In this document: positions 1 to 9,546 of the stretch, in pieces | How positions within the stretch are numbered: the stretch's first letter is position 1 | How the letters are laid out: the number at the start of each line of letters is the position of its first letter | The notes under the pieces: model-generated | The model's database searches: none | Told to the model about the DNA's origin: nothing | The model's input: only the letters and a program-made list of their open reading frames with translations | Origin: RPQJ01 sp963731105 | GTDB lineage: Bacteria > Pseudomonadota > Gammaproteobacteria > Steroidobacterales > Steroidobacteraceae | Reading direction: 5' to 3' | NCBI GenBank assembly: GCA_963731105.1 | Contig: CAVSUM010000011.1 | Location: forward strand, 62,001-126,000 | DNA length: 64,000 bases | Translations under genes and position numbers: made by a program

Positions 1-1
1 T

Positions 2-1564
2 GGCACTCCCGGCCGCGGGCGCGGCGGCGACATCGCCAATGGCAGCGGCACGTTCTCTCTCCGGAATTCCATCCTCGGAGCCAGCTCTGCCGGCACCAAC
101 GCCTACGATACCAGTTCCAGCCGGATCACCGATGGCGGCTACAACCTCAGCTCCGACGCCAGCCTCAACCTCTCCGGCACCAGCCGCAAGAGCACCGACC
201 CCAAACTCAGTCCGCTGGCGGACAACGGTGGCCTGACCCAAACCATGGCGATTCCAGCCACCAGTCCCGCCTATAACAAGATCCCTGCGACCCTGTCCCC
301 CGCGGCCGACCAGCGCGGCATTCCCCGCCCGCAACCCCAGGGTGGCCTAGCGGACATTGGCGCCTACGAACTGGTGACCCGGCCAGCCATCCTCACTCAA
401 CCCCAAAGCCAGACGATTGAGCAGGGCAGCGATGCCACATTCACGGTTTCCGCCTTGGGCGGCACACTGACTTACCAATGGCGCTTCAACGGGACTGACA
501 TCGAGGACGAAACGTCCTCCGCTTACACGCTCAGCGACGCGGAGTCGGCTGATACTGGCAGCTACGATGTGATCGTTGGCAACAACTTTGGCTCGGTCAC
601 TAGTCTGACTGCCGTGCTGTCGGTCTCTCCCTTTACAATCAGCGGCCAGGTTTTCGACGCGGACGGCGAGAGCGGCTTGGCGGACGTTCTGGTCCAGGCT
701 GTGTCGGGCTCGGGAGTCGCCGATTCTAACCATACCGATGCCGAGGGCTATTACATGCTTAGCGGCCTGGCCTCGAACACCTATTCAGTTGTGGCTTCGC
801 TGGCCTGTTACCATTTCCCGAGCGTGACTGTCATCGTCGGCCGGACCAACGCGGACAACACGGACTTTGTCGCGCTGCCGGATGATTATGGCATCAGCGG
901 CCGGGTTATCTCTGGGGGCGTTGGCTTGGGTAACGTCACGATCAGGGCCGGGGGGCAAACGGAAGTGACGGATTCCAGCGGCAACTACGCTTTCAACAAT
1001 CTGTGCCAAGGAGACTACGCGGTGGAGCCTTTGCTAAGCGGTTATGTGTTTGCCCCCGCCTCCCAATCCTTGACCTTGACCTCCAACACCACCGGCCTGA
1101 ACTTCACGGCCTTCCCGTCGTTGGCCCTGGCGCGCGCCAGCAACGGCGTCGTCCAGCTTGCCTTCACCCCGGCCTTCACCTGCCAGGTTCAAGCCTCCAC
1201 CAATGCGGCTTCGGCCAACTGGCAGTCTTTGTTCACCACCAACAACGTATCCACCAACACGGTGCTGCTGCAATTCACCGATACCAACGCGGCGAATCTT
1301 CCCATGCGCTTTTACCGGCTGACAGAGACCTTCGCCGGACTGCCTGTGCTCACCAACTGGACCGCTACCAGCAACTCCGTTTCCCTGCGTTGTGTGGCGG
1401 CTCCGGTCACGGCCTGCCAAATCCAGGCCTCGACCAACCTGATCATTTGGACCAACCTTTTCAGCACCAATCTCCCCCCCACGGCCCCCTTCCAGTTCCG
1501 GTATGGGAGCGCCAGCAACTTGCCGATCCGCTTTTACCGGCTGTCCCAAACCCCCGGCTTTTGA
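2..1564 (+). CDS. C-terminal part of a secreted modular protein (choice-of-anchor Q, Ig-like, carboxypeptidase-regulatory-like domains)
   Basis: The reading frame is open from the window edge, so the start is missing and about 520 codons remain. In order: the end of a beta-helix with the typical closing motif (ADQRGIPRP then GLADIGAYE, near 310-370), an Ig-like domain (about 390-630, with the YQWRFNG strand), two carboxypeptidase-regulatory-like beta-sandwich repeats (about 640-850 and 890-1110, each with a D-x-x-G-x-Y core), and two copies of a C-terminal unit ending in FYRL (about 1120-1560). Such proteins are exported surface or matrix proteins in Verrucomicrobiota. No catalytic residues are visible and the ligand is unknown. 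Domain calls are confident, function is not. Confidence 0.8.
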   Translation, partial: GTPGRGRGGDIANGSGTFSLRNSILGASSAGTNAYDTSSSRITDGGYNLSSDASLNLSGTSRKSTDPKLSPLADNGGLTQTMAIPATSPAYNKIPATLSPAADQRGIPRPQPQGGLADIGAYELVTRPAILTQPQSQTIEQGSDATFTVSALGGTLTYQWRFNGTDIEDETSSAYTLSDAESADTGSYDVIVGNNFGSVTSLTAVLSVSPFTISGQVFDADGESGLADVLVQAVSGSGVADSNHTDAEGYYMLSGLASNTYSVVASLACYHFPSVTVIVGRTNADNTDFVALPDDYGISGRVISGGVGLGNVTIRAGGQTEVTDSSGNYAFNNLCQGDYAVEPLLSGYVFAPASQSLTLTSNTTGLNFTAFPSLALARASNGVVQLAFTPAFTCQVQASTNAASANWQSLFTTNNVSTNTVLLQFTDTNAANLPMRFYRLTETFAGLPVLTNWTATSNSVSLRCVAAPVTACQIQASTNLIIWTNLFSTNLPPTAPFQFRYGSASNLPIRFYRLSQTPGF

Positions 1565-1633
1565 GCCAAGCCGGCCCCTAAGCCGCATAACTCCGTGCCC
1601 GCCGCCCCCTGCAAATGCGGAGCGCGGGCAACC

Positions 1634-1787
1634 ACCCTCACCAAGCCAGTGCAAAGCCATGTGCAAGCCAAGCACAAGCGCGTTACTACGGTGTTGCTCC
1701 CATGTTGATGGCATCAACATGGGAGCAATACCGGACCAACACTGGACCAACACCGTAGCAATACCGAAGCCACACCGGCCCCCCTCC
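1634..1787. repeat. 11-nt phased array with a central 20-bp inverted repeat
   Basis: About 13 consecutive degenerate units keep an exact 11-nt register. Examples are GCCAGTGCAAA and GCCATGTGCAA at 1645-1666, and GGACCAACACT, GGACCAACACC, GTAGCAATACC, GAAGCCACACC at 1733-1776. The centre (about 1691-1733) is an inverted repeat with arms GGTGTTGCTCCC...GGGAGCAATACC, one mismatch and a 3-nt loop. The outer arms recur in the array at 61672-61792. The function is unknown. Confidence 0.75.
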
Positions 1788-1824
1788 CCAGCCCCACTGC
1801 CAGTCCTGCGGATACGTCGGTAGC

Positions 1825-1869
1825 CTCCCCGTAGCACCTCTGATAGCCGATCAGAGGTTCTACGGGGAG
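1825..1869. terminator. Long hairpin, possible bidirectional terminator
   Basis: Stem CTCCCCGTAG/CTACGGGGAG (10 bp), a 2-nt mismatch, then CCTCTGAT/ATCAGAGG (8 bp) around a 5-nt loop. It sits between the convergent plus-strand gene ending at 1564 and the minus-strand genes ending near 1882-2020. No clear U-tract follows, so termination is inferred from position and stem strength. Confidence 0.4.
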
Positions 1870-1881
1870 ACTCCGGGGGTA

Positions 1882-2008
1882 TCAGCTTGCGGCCAGCCAG
1901 CGGTTGGGGAGAGTGACGCTATTAGCCCGGAAATGCCGATTCTCATCCTCAATGGTATCCGGAAAGGCATAGGGCGTTTCCACCGGAAACAGCGAAAACC
2001 CTCCCGAA
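1882..2008 (-). pseudogene. C-terminal remnant of an unidentified gene
   Basis: Directly downstream of the FtsK-like gene the minus strand has a stretch of about 40 sense codons that looks protein-like (it includes FPVETPYAFPDTIEDENRHF and ends TLPNRWLAAS, then TGA). No start exists and a stop lies just upstream. I do not recognise the family. It may be the tail of a gene removed by deletion. Confidence 0.3.
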
Positions 2009-2019
2009 TGGCATTAAAC

Positions 2020-5000
2020 CTAACTGGGATTCTTGCCTTTGAGCAGCCGCGCCAGGTTGCGGGCGGCGGATTCGATCCATTCGCTCCCGGGCAGCGAGTA
2101 GGGCCGGAAGGTTTCGAGGTAGCCCTCCTGCGCGTTGTAGAACAGCGCGCGATGCAGGCCCAGCAGGCTGGCTTTCGGGTTGTCAATCAGGCTGGCCGAG
2201 TCATTAGCGCTCATCTGGAAGAGCACGCGCATCTCGAACTCACTGAAGGCTTTGCGACTGAGGTAACGGTTGACGTTGTTGTAGGTGTCGCAGGTGGCGA
2301 TCACATGGAACCCGAGCCGCGTGCCCTCGCAGATGAGATTGTTCAGCACCATAGCCGGATTGGGTTCAGCCTCGGCGTCGCCAGTGGAGAAGCCAAAATC
2401 CTCTTCGTAGCGCAGCTTGCTGTATTTCTGCAGGCCGTGGATGAACAGGAACACCGGCGGGGCCGCCTCGGCGTCCGCCGCCTCCGCCCGCTGCTTCATC
2501 TCCTGCGCCAAGCTCCTTCATGACTTCCCCGAGTTCGCCCGGCTTCGCCTGCGTGATCGGGTGCGGAATGGCCCGGACGATGCGGTCAACATATTCGCGC
2601 TGTGAAGTGCCCGGCGCCGTGCCGTCGCATAGAATGAAGCGCGCCGTCCCCAGCGGGTACTGGGCAGCCAGGGACACCAATCCGACGGACAGCATCGCCA
2701 GCATCGCCTCGTCGCGTTGCCCCACCAGCAGCAGGTTGTTCCCGCTTTGCCGCTGGAACGCCGCCTCGGTCGGCCCCTTGATGGAATTCGGCGCGCCCAG
2801 CCAGATGCGGCCAACCGCCGCCGGCTTGACCGCTGGAGCCTCCAGCAGGACCCGCAGCAGCGCATTCTCCCGCACGTCCGCCGGCGCGTTCCCCTCAAAG
2901 ACAATGGGCCCCGGATAAAGCGCTCCACCGTCCGCACCGGGACCTTGGACTTTGGACTTTGGACTTTGGACTTCTGCCTCGTCGGCCTTCGCCCGCACCT
3001 TGGCCAGATACGACTCGCGCACCTGATCGGGCAGCCAGACCACCTGGAACGGGCTGTTGCCTTCGATCATGCCCGCCATGTCGTTGTAGATGCCCTCGCC
3101 GGGCCGGGAGAGCAGGCGCGGCGCGGGGTTGTTCTCGTCCATGATCAGGTAGGCGTCCGCCTCGTTGCACTGCAAGCGCGATGCGGATGACCATCTGGCC
3201 CAGCGTGGTGCGGGCCACCGTGTAGGCGCCGCCCAGCGTCTGCGACCCCAGCAGCACATGGATGCCGAACGCCCGGCCCTGGCGCACAATCCGGTCCAGC
3301 AGCAGCGAGGCGGTCTGCGAAATCCGGTCGTCCTCGACGAAGAACTCCTGGAACTCGTCAATGATCAGCAGCGACCGCGGGATCGGCTCCGTGCCGCCCG
3401 CCCGCTTGTAGCCCGCGACGTCCTGCACCCCAAGCTGACGGAACAGGTCGCCGCGGTGCTTCAGTTCGTCATCCACCCGCTGCAAGACGCTCAGGCCGAA
3501 TTCCCGGTCGCTCTCGATCGCCACCACCCGCGCATGGGGCAGACGGTGAGTCGCGTAGCACTTGAACTCCACGCCCTTCTTGAAGTCCACCAGGTAGAAC
3601 TCCACCTGCTCGGGGCTGCACCACAACGACAGGTTGGTGATGATGACATGGAACAGCGTGGACTTGCCCGAGCCGGTCTTGCCTGCAACCAGCGCGTGCT
3701 GGCAGGTGCCCTTGCCGATGGCCAGGTATTGGAACTTGGTCGCGCCCGTGCGCCCGACCGGGACGCGCAGTTCGCTGGCGGTGTTCTCCGTCCAAATCTG
3801 CGCCTCCGGCGGGGCCACGTGCGCAAAGGGCACCTCCACCCGGCTGGAATCCCGGCTGCTCAGCCCGACCTTGTTGACAAACTCAATGGCAAACTCCGGC
3901 GTGGGCGGCGCGTCTAGAATCAGCTCCGTGCCCGGCATCGGTTTGCCGCCCAGCAGGAACTGGTTGCCTTTGCCGCTGAGGCAAACGCAGCTCGCCCTGA
4001 GTTCCTCGGGCAGGAACTCCGGCGGCAGGGGTTGCCGCTGGTCCCAGTGAATGAGCAAATACACCCCGCAGCGCGCCCCGCTGGCCGCGATGCTCAGCAG
4101 CCGCTTGGCCGCCACCTCGGTGAAGTTGGCCGGGAAGTCCGCGATCACCAGGAAGTAATACTTCTCCGCGATCACGCCCGCCTGCTCGTTGTATTCCGCA
4201 ATGGTGGCATACTCATTGCGCAGATACATCTGGATGACCTTCTCCATGTGCTCGTTCAGGTGGGCCAGCTTCTGCTCGATCTGGCCGGACTGGGTCCAGA
4301 TGCGGCTGTTGATGATCTGCTCCTCGTAATCGGCCAGGTGCATGATGCCCGCGAAGTTCTGCCCCAGGCCCACCGGATCCAGGATGGTGAAGTTCAGCCG
4401 TCCGGGCGGCGCGGTCGAGAGCAACCGCAGGATGACGTTGTTGAGCGCGCCGATGGCCTCGTCGTGTCCCTGATTGCCGGACTCGAACAGGATCGAGCCC
4501 TGCCCCGGGTAGCCCAGGCAGAGCGGCACGCGTGAACCGGGACGGCCCGGGCAAGCGCCAGCCGCTGGTCCTTGAGGGTGGTCTCCGCCAGCCTCTGCAC
4601 ATCCACCTTCATCTGGGCAAATTGCGCCGCGGCGGAGAACTCCGCGGGCGGCGTCCAGGCCTTCAGCATCTGCGGCTCCCAGGGCGGGAAGAGCTTCCTG
4701 GCCATTACGTTCGACGACTCAATCGCCTCGTAGATGGGCTCCAGGGTCTGCTTCCACTCCCGCTCCAGCGTCTGCCACTGGGCCTGGTAGTCCGCGTTGA
4801 GCTTTGCTTCGCGCTTCTCGCTGACTTCCGTCTCCGCCTTGCGGCGCGTCTCGGCGGTCTTCTTCCATAGCTCGACGTTGCCCGCGTGCTGCCGTTGTAG
4901 CTGGTCCAGTCTCGCCTGTCGCTGCCGGCTGTTCTTCTCCAAAGCCCGGGATGCCTTCTCGTCGCTCTCCATGCGGCAGCCCACCCGCCGTTCGCCAGCC

Positions 5001-5975
5001 TCGGCCAGCGCCTGCTTCAACTGTTGCTCCACCGTCTGGGTCGTCGTGGCAAATTCCTCATGGATGCGCTCCAGCTCCTGCTGATGGTGGGCCTCCGATC
5101 GCTCCTGAGCCGTGTCGTGCAGCCGCCGCGCTCTCCCGAGCGCACTGGCGATGGAGGCGGCGAGCGACCCGGCCTGGTTGCGGGCCACGGCTCGGAGAAT
5201 CAGCACCAACACCAGGCTCCCAGCCACGCACAAACCTGCCTTGTAGTAGCCGGCCGCATTAAGGCCAGTCTGCTGAAGAATGAGCGGAATCTCGCAAAGC
5301 ACGATCACCACCCAGGCCGGCAGGTACTTGAACACCCGCAGCAACAAGAACTTCCGAAACCGCTCCAGGTCGCCCCGGGTCCTGCTAAGCAGATCCCGCA
5401 GTCCTGCCAGCAGTTGGCTCTCATCCGACGAGTCGTCCGGCTGAGCGGCCTTTTCGTAGGCGCCCGACAGAAGGCGGACGAATCTCCGATGACCTTTGAA
5501 AGCGCCGTGAGCCGCCGATTCGAGCGATGTCAGAGCAGCCTGCTCTGCGGCCAGGTTCGCCTTGAATTCCTCGAACGTCGTCGCCGCGGCGGTCAGGCCC
5601 GAGGCGCGGTCGCGCTCCGCCTGCAACATCCGCTTCTGGAGTTCGTATTTCCGCGTGCCCGTCTGGCTCTCCACGGCCCTTAAGCCATTCTCCTTGCTGG
5701 CTTGAAAGGCATTGCCAATCCAGACTTTGCGCGCCTGGAATTTCGCTTCCAGCTGCTTGCCGGGCCGAGCCGACCGTCGCCTCGGCCTCCGCCATCGCCG
5801 CCGACAATTGCTCGGCTTGCGCTGCGGCCAAAGTCTCCCGGTGCCGTTGTTCCCGGCTGGTGGCCGCCTGGAAGTCCACATTCAGTTTGTCCGCGCGGTC
5901 GGCAAACTCCCGGACCGTGCCTTTGAGGCGTTCCAGCAGGTCCAATGTATTGCCGACTCCCAGTTTGCTACTCAC
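2020..5975 (-). CDS. EccC/FtsK-SpoIIIE-type ATPase of a type VII-like secretion locus (four frameshifts)
   Basis: Merged product of about 1,315 residues. Residues 1-210 are charged coiled coil; two membrane segments follow near 212-235 (YLPAWVVIVLCEIPLIL) and 250-268 (AGLCVAGSLVLVLILRA), then more coiled coil (to about 460). The first motor domain has Walker A VAGKTGSGKS (about 762) and Walker B SLLIIDEF (about 867). A second P-loop domain is degenerate (LLLVGQRDEAML), as in EccC, where distal ATPase domains lose catalysis. The GTG start at 5975 overlaps the stop of the upstream WXG-like gene. Frame changes lie near 5780, 4535, 3172 and 2502. At 3172 and 2502 one extra base is enough to explain the break, so sequencing error is likely. 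Predicted role: membrane motor that recognises and exports the WXG100-like neighbours. EccB, EccD, EccE and mycosin genes are not seen. Confidence 0.8.
2947..2974. repeat. Four tandem GGACTTT heptamers inside the ATPase gene
   Basis: A perfect 7-nt repeat (last unit GGACTTC) lies in the linker between the active and the degenerate ATPase domain. On the minus strand it encodes a VQSPKSKVQ-type stretch. Seven is not a multiple of three, so a change in copy number would shift the frame. Confidence 0.8.
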
Positions 5976-6174
5976 AGTCCGCCTTGATCTTGGTTAGGAG
6001 CTTTTCCAGTTGCTCGATTACGGTGACTGTCCGGTCCACGCTGGTCAGGAGTTCTTCCATGTAACGCTGCTCGAACTCCAGGCTCTTGGCGTCCTTCCAG
6101 TAAGTCTTGGTATCCTGCCACTGCGAGCGCAGTTCCTTGGTGATGCCCGACAGGCGGTTGCTGCTGGCCTTCAT
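5968..6174 (-). CDS. Small WXG100-like helical protein
   Basis: 68 residues, all predicted helix: a first helix, a turn with YWKDAKS and EFEQRYMEEL, then a long second helix. That matches the helix-turn-helix hairpin of the WXG100 superfamily, with WKD in place of W-x-G. No signal peptide is present, as expected for type VII substrates. Its ATG overlaps the end of the upstream coiled-coil gene by 4 nt and its stop overlaps the start of the EccC-like gene, so it is translationally coupled to both. It is probably a substrate or chaperone-like partner. The family assignment is by pattern only. Confidence 0.6.
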   Translation of the reverse strand: MKASSNRLSGITKELRSQWQDTKTYWKDAKSLEFEQRYMEELLTSVDRTVTVIEQLEKLLTKIKADCE

Positions 6175-6710
6175 GGCTTGCTCTCCCGCTCCGTGCCCGG
6201 ACTGCTCGGTTGCGCCGCTCCGGGGACGCCCGCGCGCGGCGCGGTCTTCGCGTACGCGTCGAGCTTGGTGATCGTTTGCGTCAGATAGGCAATCGCCTGG
6301 ACCATGTCATGGGCCAGCACCGTATGCAGCTTTTCCATCTGTTTGACCAGCGGGTCCACCCGGTTGTCGAACACCCGGTCCCACTGTTTGATGACCCGCA
6401 ACTTCGCCTCGGCTTCGTCGCGCGCCCGTTTGGTCCGCTGGACGGCCATCTGCTCGGCCGCGCTGGTCTCGCGGAAGCTGGAGAGCCTGGAGCTGAACAG
6501 CGCCTGCTGCGCCTCTTCCAACGCCCGGCTCCGCCGCTTGAACTCGTTCTCCCAATGTGTGCGCTGCTCCCCTTCCAGCCAGCCGCGCATCCGCTGGACG
6601 GCGGCGCTGACTTCCTCCAGCGTCGGGCGCGCCTTGCTCAGATAGACGATCAGGTTGGAGCGGAAGGCCTCCAGCGCATCAACTGACGTGACATGGGCGC
6701 GTTCCGGCAT
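6171..6710 (-). CDS. Coiled-coil protein of the type VII-like locus
   Basis: 179 residues, nearly all helical and highly charged, with an H-W-E-N-E segment near residue 57 followed by a long coiled coil (ALEEAQQALFSSRL and following) and a proline/serine-rich tail. There is no signal peptide or membrane segment. It begins 4 nt after the stop of the WXG100 gene and overlaps the next gene by 4 nt, so it belongs to the same operon. Proteins of this layout accompany WXG100/FtsK pairs in other non-actinobacterial phyla (from memory, not checked). Likely role: structural or substrate partner of the ATPase. Confidence 0.6.
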   Translation of the reverse strand: MPERAHVTSVDALEAFRSNLIVYLSKARPTLEEVSAAVQRMRGWLEGEQRTHWENEFKRRSRALEEAQQALFSSRLSSFRETSAAEQMAVQRTKRARDEAEAKLRVIKQWDRVFDNRVDPLVKQMEKLHTVLAHDMVQAIAYLTQTITKLDAYAKTAPRAGVPGAAQPSSPGTERESKP

Positions 6711-6714
6711 GGCG

Positions 6715-6987
6715 CTAGCGCTGGTTCAGGTATTCCTCGATGCGCTGAGCTTTCCTCAGCAGATAAGGCGTGTGCTGGTTGGAGACCTCGACGAACTTCT
6801 TCAGCGCCTTCATGGTCTGCTTGAATTCCTCCGCGAACTTCACGTGCTCCTGATCCTGCCAGGTGTCCCCCAGCGCCGCAAACCGCGCCTGCAACGACAC
6901 AATCTTGTCCTTAAGGTCGGTATTGAATCGCTTGAGCTCCTCGGCGAAACGCCGCACCTGCTCGGGATCCATGATTGCCTGGGCCAT
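6715..6987 (-). CDS. WXG100 family protein (type VII secretion target-like)
   Basis: 90 residues beginning MAQAIMDPEQ. Two helices flank a loop with the sequence LGDTWQDQEH, the WXG position here being W-Q-D, and the C-terminus keeps the PYLLRKAQRIEEYL pattern of this subgroup. Size and layout match WXG100 proteins of FtsK-linked ESX-like loci. The internal ATG at 6987 was chosen because it gives the family length; a longer frame starting at 7047 only adds an arginine/proline-rich leader. It is the first gene of a run of four tightly packed minus-strand genes that ends with the EccC-like ATPase. Confidence 0.8.
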   Translation of the reverse strand: MAQAIMDPEQVRRFAEELKRFNTDLKDKIVSLQARFAALGDTWQDQEHVKFAEEFKQTMKALKKFVEVSNQHTPYLLRKAQRIEEYLNQR

Positions 6988-7128
6988 AGTGTCTCTTTCT
7001 GTTCGTGTCGGTGGCTCGCCAGGGCGCCGGGCGCTCGAATTTGGCACCCCTGACTTGCCAAAACCTGCCTTGCTTTAGCCTCGTCGGCAAACCTTATTCG
7101 CCTGCGCGACCTCGGCAAAAGGCTGGTG

Positions 7129-9546
7129 CTACCGCCCGCCTCTGCCGCCTGAGGATTGAGAACGCCCGCCATAGGAAGACCCCGACGAACCCGACGATGG
7201 CGACGGCGCGCTGTAGGATTGGCGGGATTCTGTCACTTGCGCCCGCGGGGCAGGGGACGGCGTTGGCGGGGAGTATGAGCGCGTGGCTTGGGGCGTGGGG
7301 GGCGAATACGAACGAGTGACCTGCGGAGTCGGGGGCGAGTAAGAGCGCGTTACTTGCGGCGCGGGCGTGGGAGCCGGCGCGCTGCGTGGCGTCTGGACGG
7401 GCGCAGAATAACTTGGAGCCGTGACTGGCCGCGCCGGTTCGGTGCGAATGGCCGGTTGCACAGCGCGCGGAGTGTACGCGCGCGGCTGCGAGAGTTGCTG
7501 GGCCTCCGCGGTCTGGAACGGCTGCGACCTCTGGGTCGCCGCCGGGCGCGAGGAGGTATCTGCCCTCGTGGGCATGGAGCGGGATTGCGGCGCCTCGGTC
7601 ACGGGCGTGGCGCGACGGTTGGCAGACTGCCACTGACTGCTCTCCTGCTGCCCTCTGGCAACCGTTGAATTGGGGGCGCTCGCCTGATTGATCGTAGTGG
7701 CGCTCCGCCCGGCTGTCGTTCGGTCGTTACGGTCCGTCCCGTGCAGAATCAGGGGCGCGGTGGTTCTCGGCGTCGTCGTAATGGTCTGTCGGGAGGCAGT
7801 GGGGGTTGGGCTGGTGGCCACTGTCGGCGCAGGCGTCACCTCGGCGCTCGGACGCTCGGATCTGCGGCTAAAGTTTTGGGTGCTGCTCGGCTGGGTTGTC
7901 GTGGTTCTCCCGGATGTTTGTGCCGGTGCTTCCGGCCCCACTCTGGTTGTCGTGAGCGGGGGCCTGGGCGCTGAAACAGTGCCCACTGTCGGCGCTGGCG
8001 TGGCCCCGGCACCCGGTCGTTCGGTTCTCCGGCCAAAATTGTGGACGGTGCTCGGCTGGGTGGTGGTGGTGCTTCCTGCAGTCCGCGTCGGCGATCCCGG
8101 CGCCACTCTGGGGGTCGTTGACCCCGGTGTGGGCGTGACCAGGGCACCGCTGTTGCGGCTGCTCCCATCGGAGCGCGAGTAGCTGCCCCGACCAGATTGC
8201 GCGCGGCCGTCTGTGGCCGGCTGCGTCCCGGTGGCCTGCGGGAAATGCGGCCGGTAAACCGACAAGGTTCTGCTGTGGTTGTCGAACCGTTCGCCGCGGG
8301 TGCCGTGCGCGGTCGGGGCCCCGCCATCGCGGATGCCGACCGGGTGTATTTGCGTCCGCGTAGCCGCGGCCACTCGTGACACCGGGATGCCGTGGTTGAT
8401 GACCCGGTCACGGTTGCGGACGATCGTCGTGGACGGCACCGATTGATGGTAAATCTGCCTGGCCTGCGCGTGCGGCACGGCATAGTGGCCCACGCGGGGG
8501 TTGGAGAAATGGCTCACATTCACAAACGAGTAGGAGCTGACGCCCAGCCCGAACGAACAGCCGCTGTTGACATTCTGGCCGCGATAGGTAAGCCCGAATC
8601 CCACGCTGAACCCGGCGGCGGGCGGCAGCGGTGCCCAGCCGCAATAATCACCCGAATATCTCCAGGACACCCAGGACGGTCCCCACTGGGTGCCCGGCGC
8701 CCAGCACCAGCCCATGTTCTGGTGCCGGAACCAGCGCCCATAATGGAACGGCGCCCAGCCCCACGAATAGCCCGACGACCAATACCAACCGCAATCCGTA
8801 TAAACCCAACGGCCGGAATCGCAGTAAGGCCGCCAGCCGGGATTGACGACCACCACCGTCGGCTGCCAGCAAGGCCCATAGCCGGACACATCTACCCAGG
8901 AGCCATACGGCGCCAGCGAGTCGTAGAAGGTCGCATAGCTGGCGTCAACCGGGGGTGGGGCATAGCTCTCAGCGGTCTCAGCCGGTTGCGGCGCCATTTC
9001 CGCCGGTGCGGGTGCCGGTTCCGGCTGAACCGGGGCAGGTTCTGGGGCCGGGGGACCGGGCGCCACTGCCGCCGGCGCGGCGTTTGCCGCGAGCTGCTTC
9101 AACTCCTGGTCGCGCTGGATCATGGCCGTGACCACCGCACTCGAAATGCCGATGTCATTGAGATAAATGATCTCCTCCGCCCCGAGATTGAAAGTGCTGG
9201 TCGAGTTGGTCACAAACGACAGCAGCACGCTCTCATCCAGGCCGGAATCCGCGAGTTTGACCACCTCGGCAACCGCCGGCGTAAGCTTGATGCTGGGCGG
9301 CAGCGGTTTTGCAGTGGAAATCGGCTGAACGGCAGCAGTCACCACCTCGTCCTCGGCGGGCGGCTCCGCCAAAGCTGGGTCCGGCTCGGGCGCCGCCTGT
9401 GGAGCGACGTCCGGCGCCACCTCTTGCTGGGGGGCGGGGGCAGTGTTGGTCGGCTGACTGAGGGACTCCCGCGGGTCTCCGCCGGAGAAGGACATCACAG
9501 CCAATGTCAGTCCTAAACCCCAATTCCAATAAATCCGGCTTTTCAT
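7129..9546 (-). CDS. Secreted DUF6600 protein with a long low-complexity tail
   Basis: 805 residues. An N-terminal hydrophobic segment (WGLGLTLAVMSF) is followed by a proline/alanine-rich linker, a helical block of about 60 residues (near 85-150, with NLGAEEIIYLNDIGISSAVV) and the DUF6600 region (about 200-390), which is full of Trp/Gly/Tyr motifs such as YGSWVDVSGYGPCW and GWAPLPP and several cysteines. The last 400 residues are Ser/Thr/Arg/Pro-rich with three copies of TRSYSPPTP. DUF6600 proteins are exported and of unknown function. The gene ends 142 nt before the WXG100 gene, so co-transcription is possible but not shown. No frameshift is seen. Confidence 0.75.
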   Translation of the reverse strand: MKSRIYWNWGLGLTLAVMSFSGGDPRESLSQPTNTAPAPQQEVAPDVAPQAAPEPDPALAEPPAEDEVVTAAVQPISTAKPLPPSIKLTPAVAEVVKLADSGLDESVLLSFVTNSTSTFNLGAEEIIYLNDIGISSAVVTAMIQRDQELKQLAANAAPAAVAPGPPAPEPAPVQPEPAPAPAEMAPQPAETAESYAPPPVDASYATFYDSLAPYGSWVDVSGYGPCWQPTVVVVNPGWRPYCDSGRWVYTDCGWYWSSGYSWGWAPFHYGRWFRHQNMGWCWAPGTQWGPSWVSWRYSGDYCGWAPLPPAAGFSVGFGLTYRGQNVNSGCSFGLGVSSYSFVNVSHFSNPRVGHYAVPHAQARQIYHQSVPSTTIVRNRDRVINHGIPVSRVAAATRTQIHPVGIRDGGAPTAHGTRGERFDNHSRTLSVYRPHFPQATGTQPATDGRAQSGRGSYSRSDGSSRNSGALVTPTPGSTTPRVAPGSPTRTAGSTTTTQPSTVHNFGRRTERPGAGATPAPTVGTVSAPRPPLTTTRVGPEAPAQTSGRTTTTQPSSTQNFSRRSERPSAEVTPAPTVATSPTPTASRQTITTTPRTTAPLILHGTDRNDRTTAGRSATTINQASAPNSTVARGQQESSQWQSANRRATPVTEAPQSRSMPTRADTSSRPAATQRSQPFQTAEAQQLSQPRAYTPRAVQPAIRTEPARPVTAPSYSAPVQTPRSAPAPTPAPQVTRSYSPPTPQVTRSYSPPTPQATRSYSPPTPSPAPRAQVTESRQSYSAPSPSSGSSGSSYGGRSQSSGGRGGR

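Noticed and set aside
1634..1787. CRISPR-like array
   Set aside because: Units are 11 nt, degenerate and contiguous, with no spacers and no cas genes nearby.
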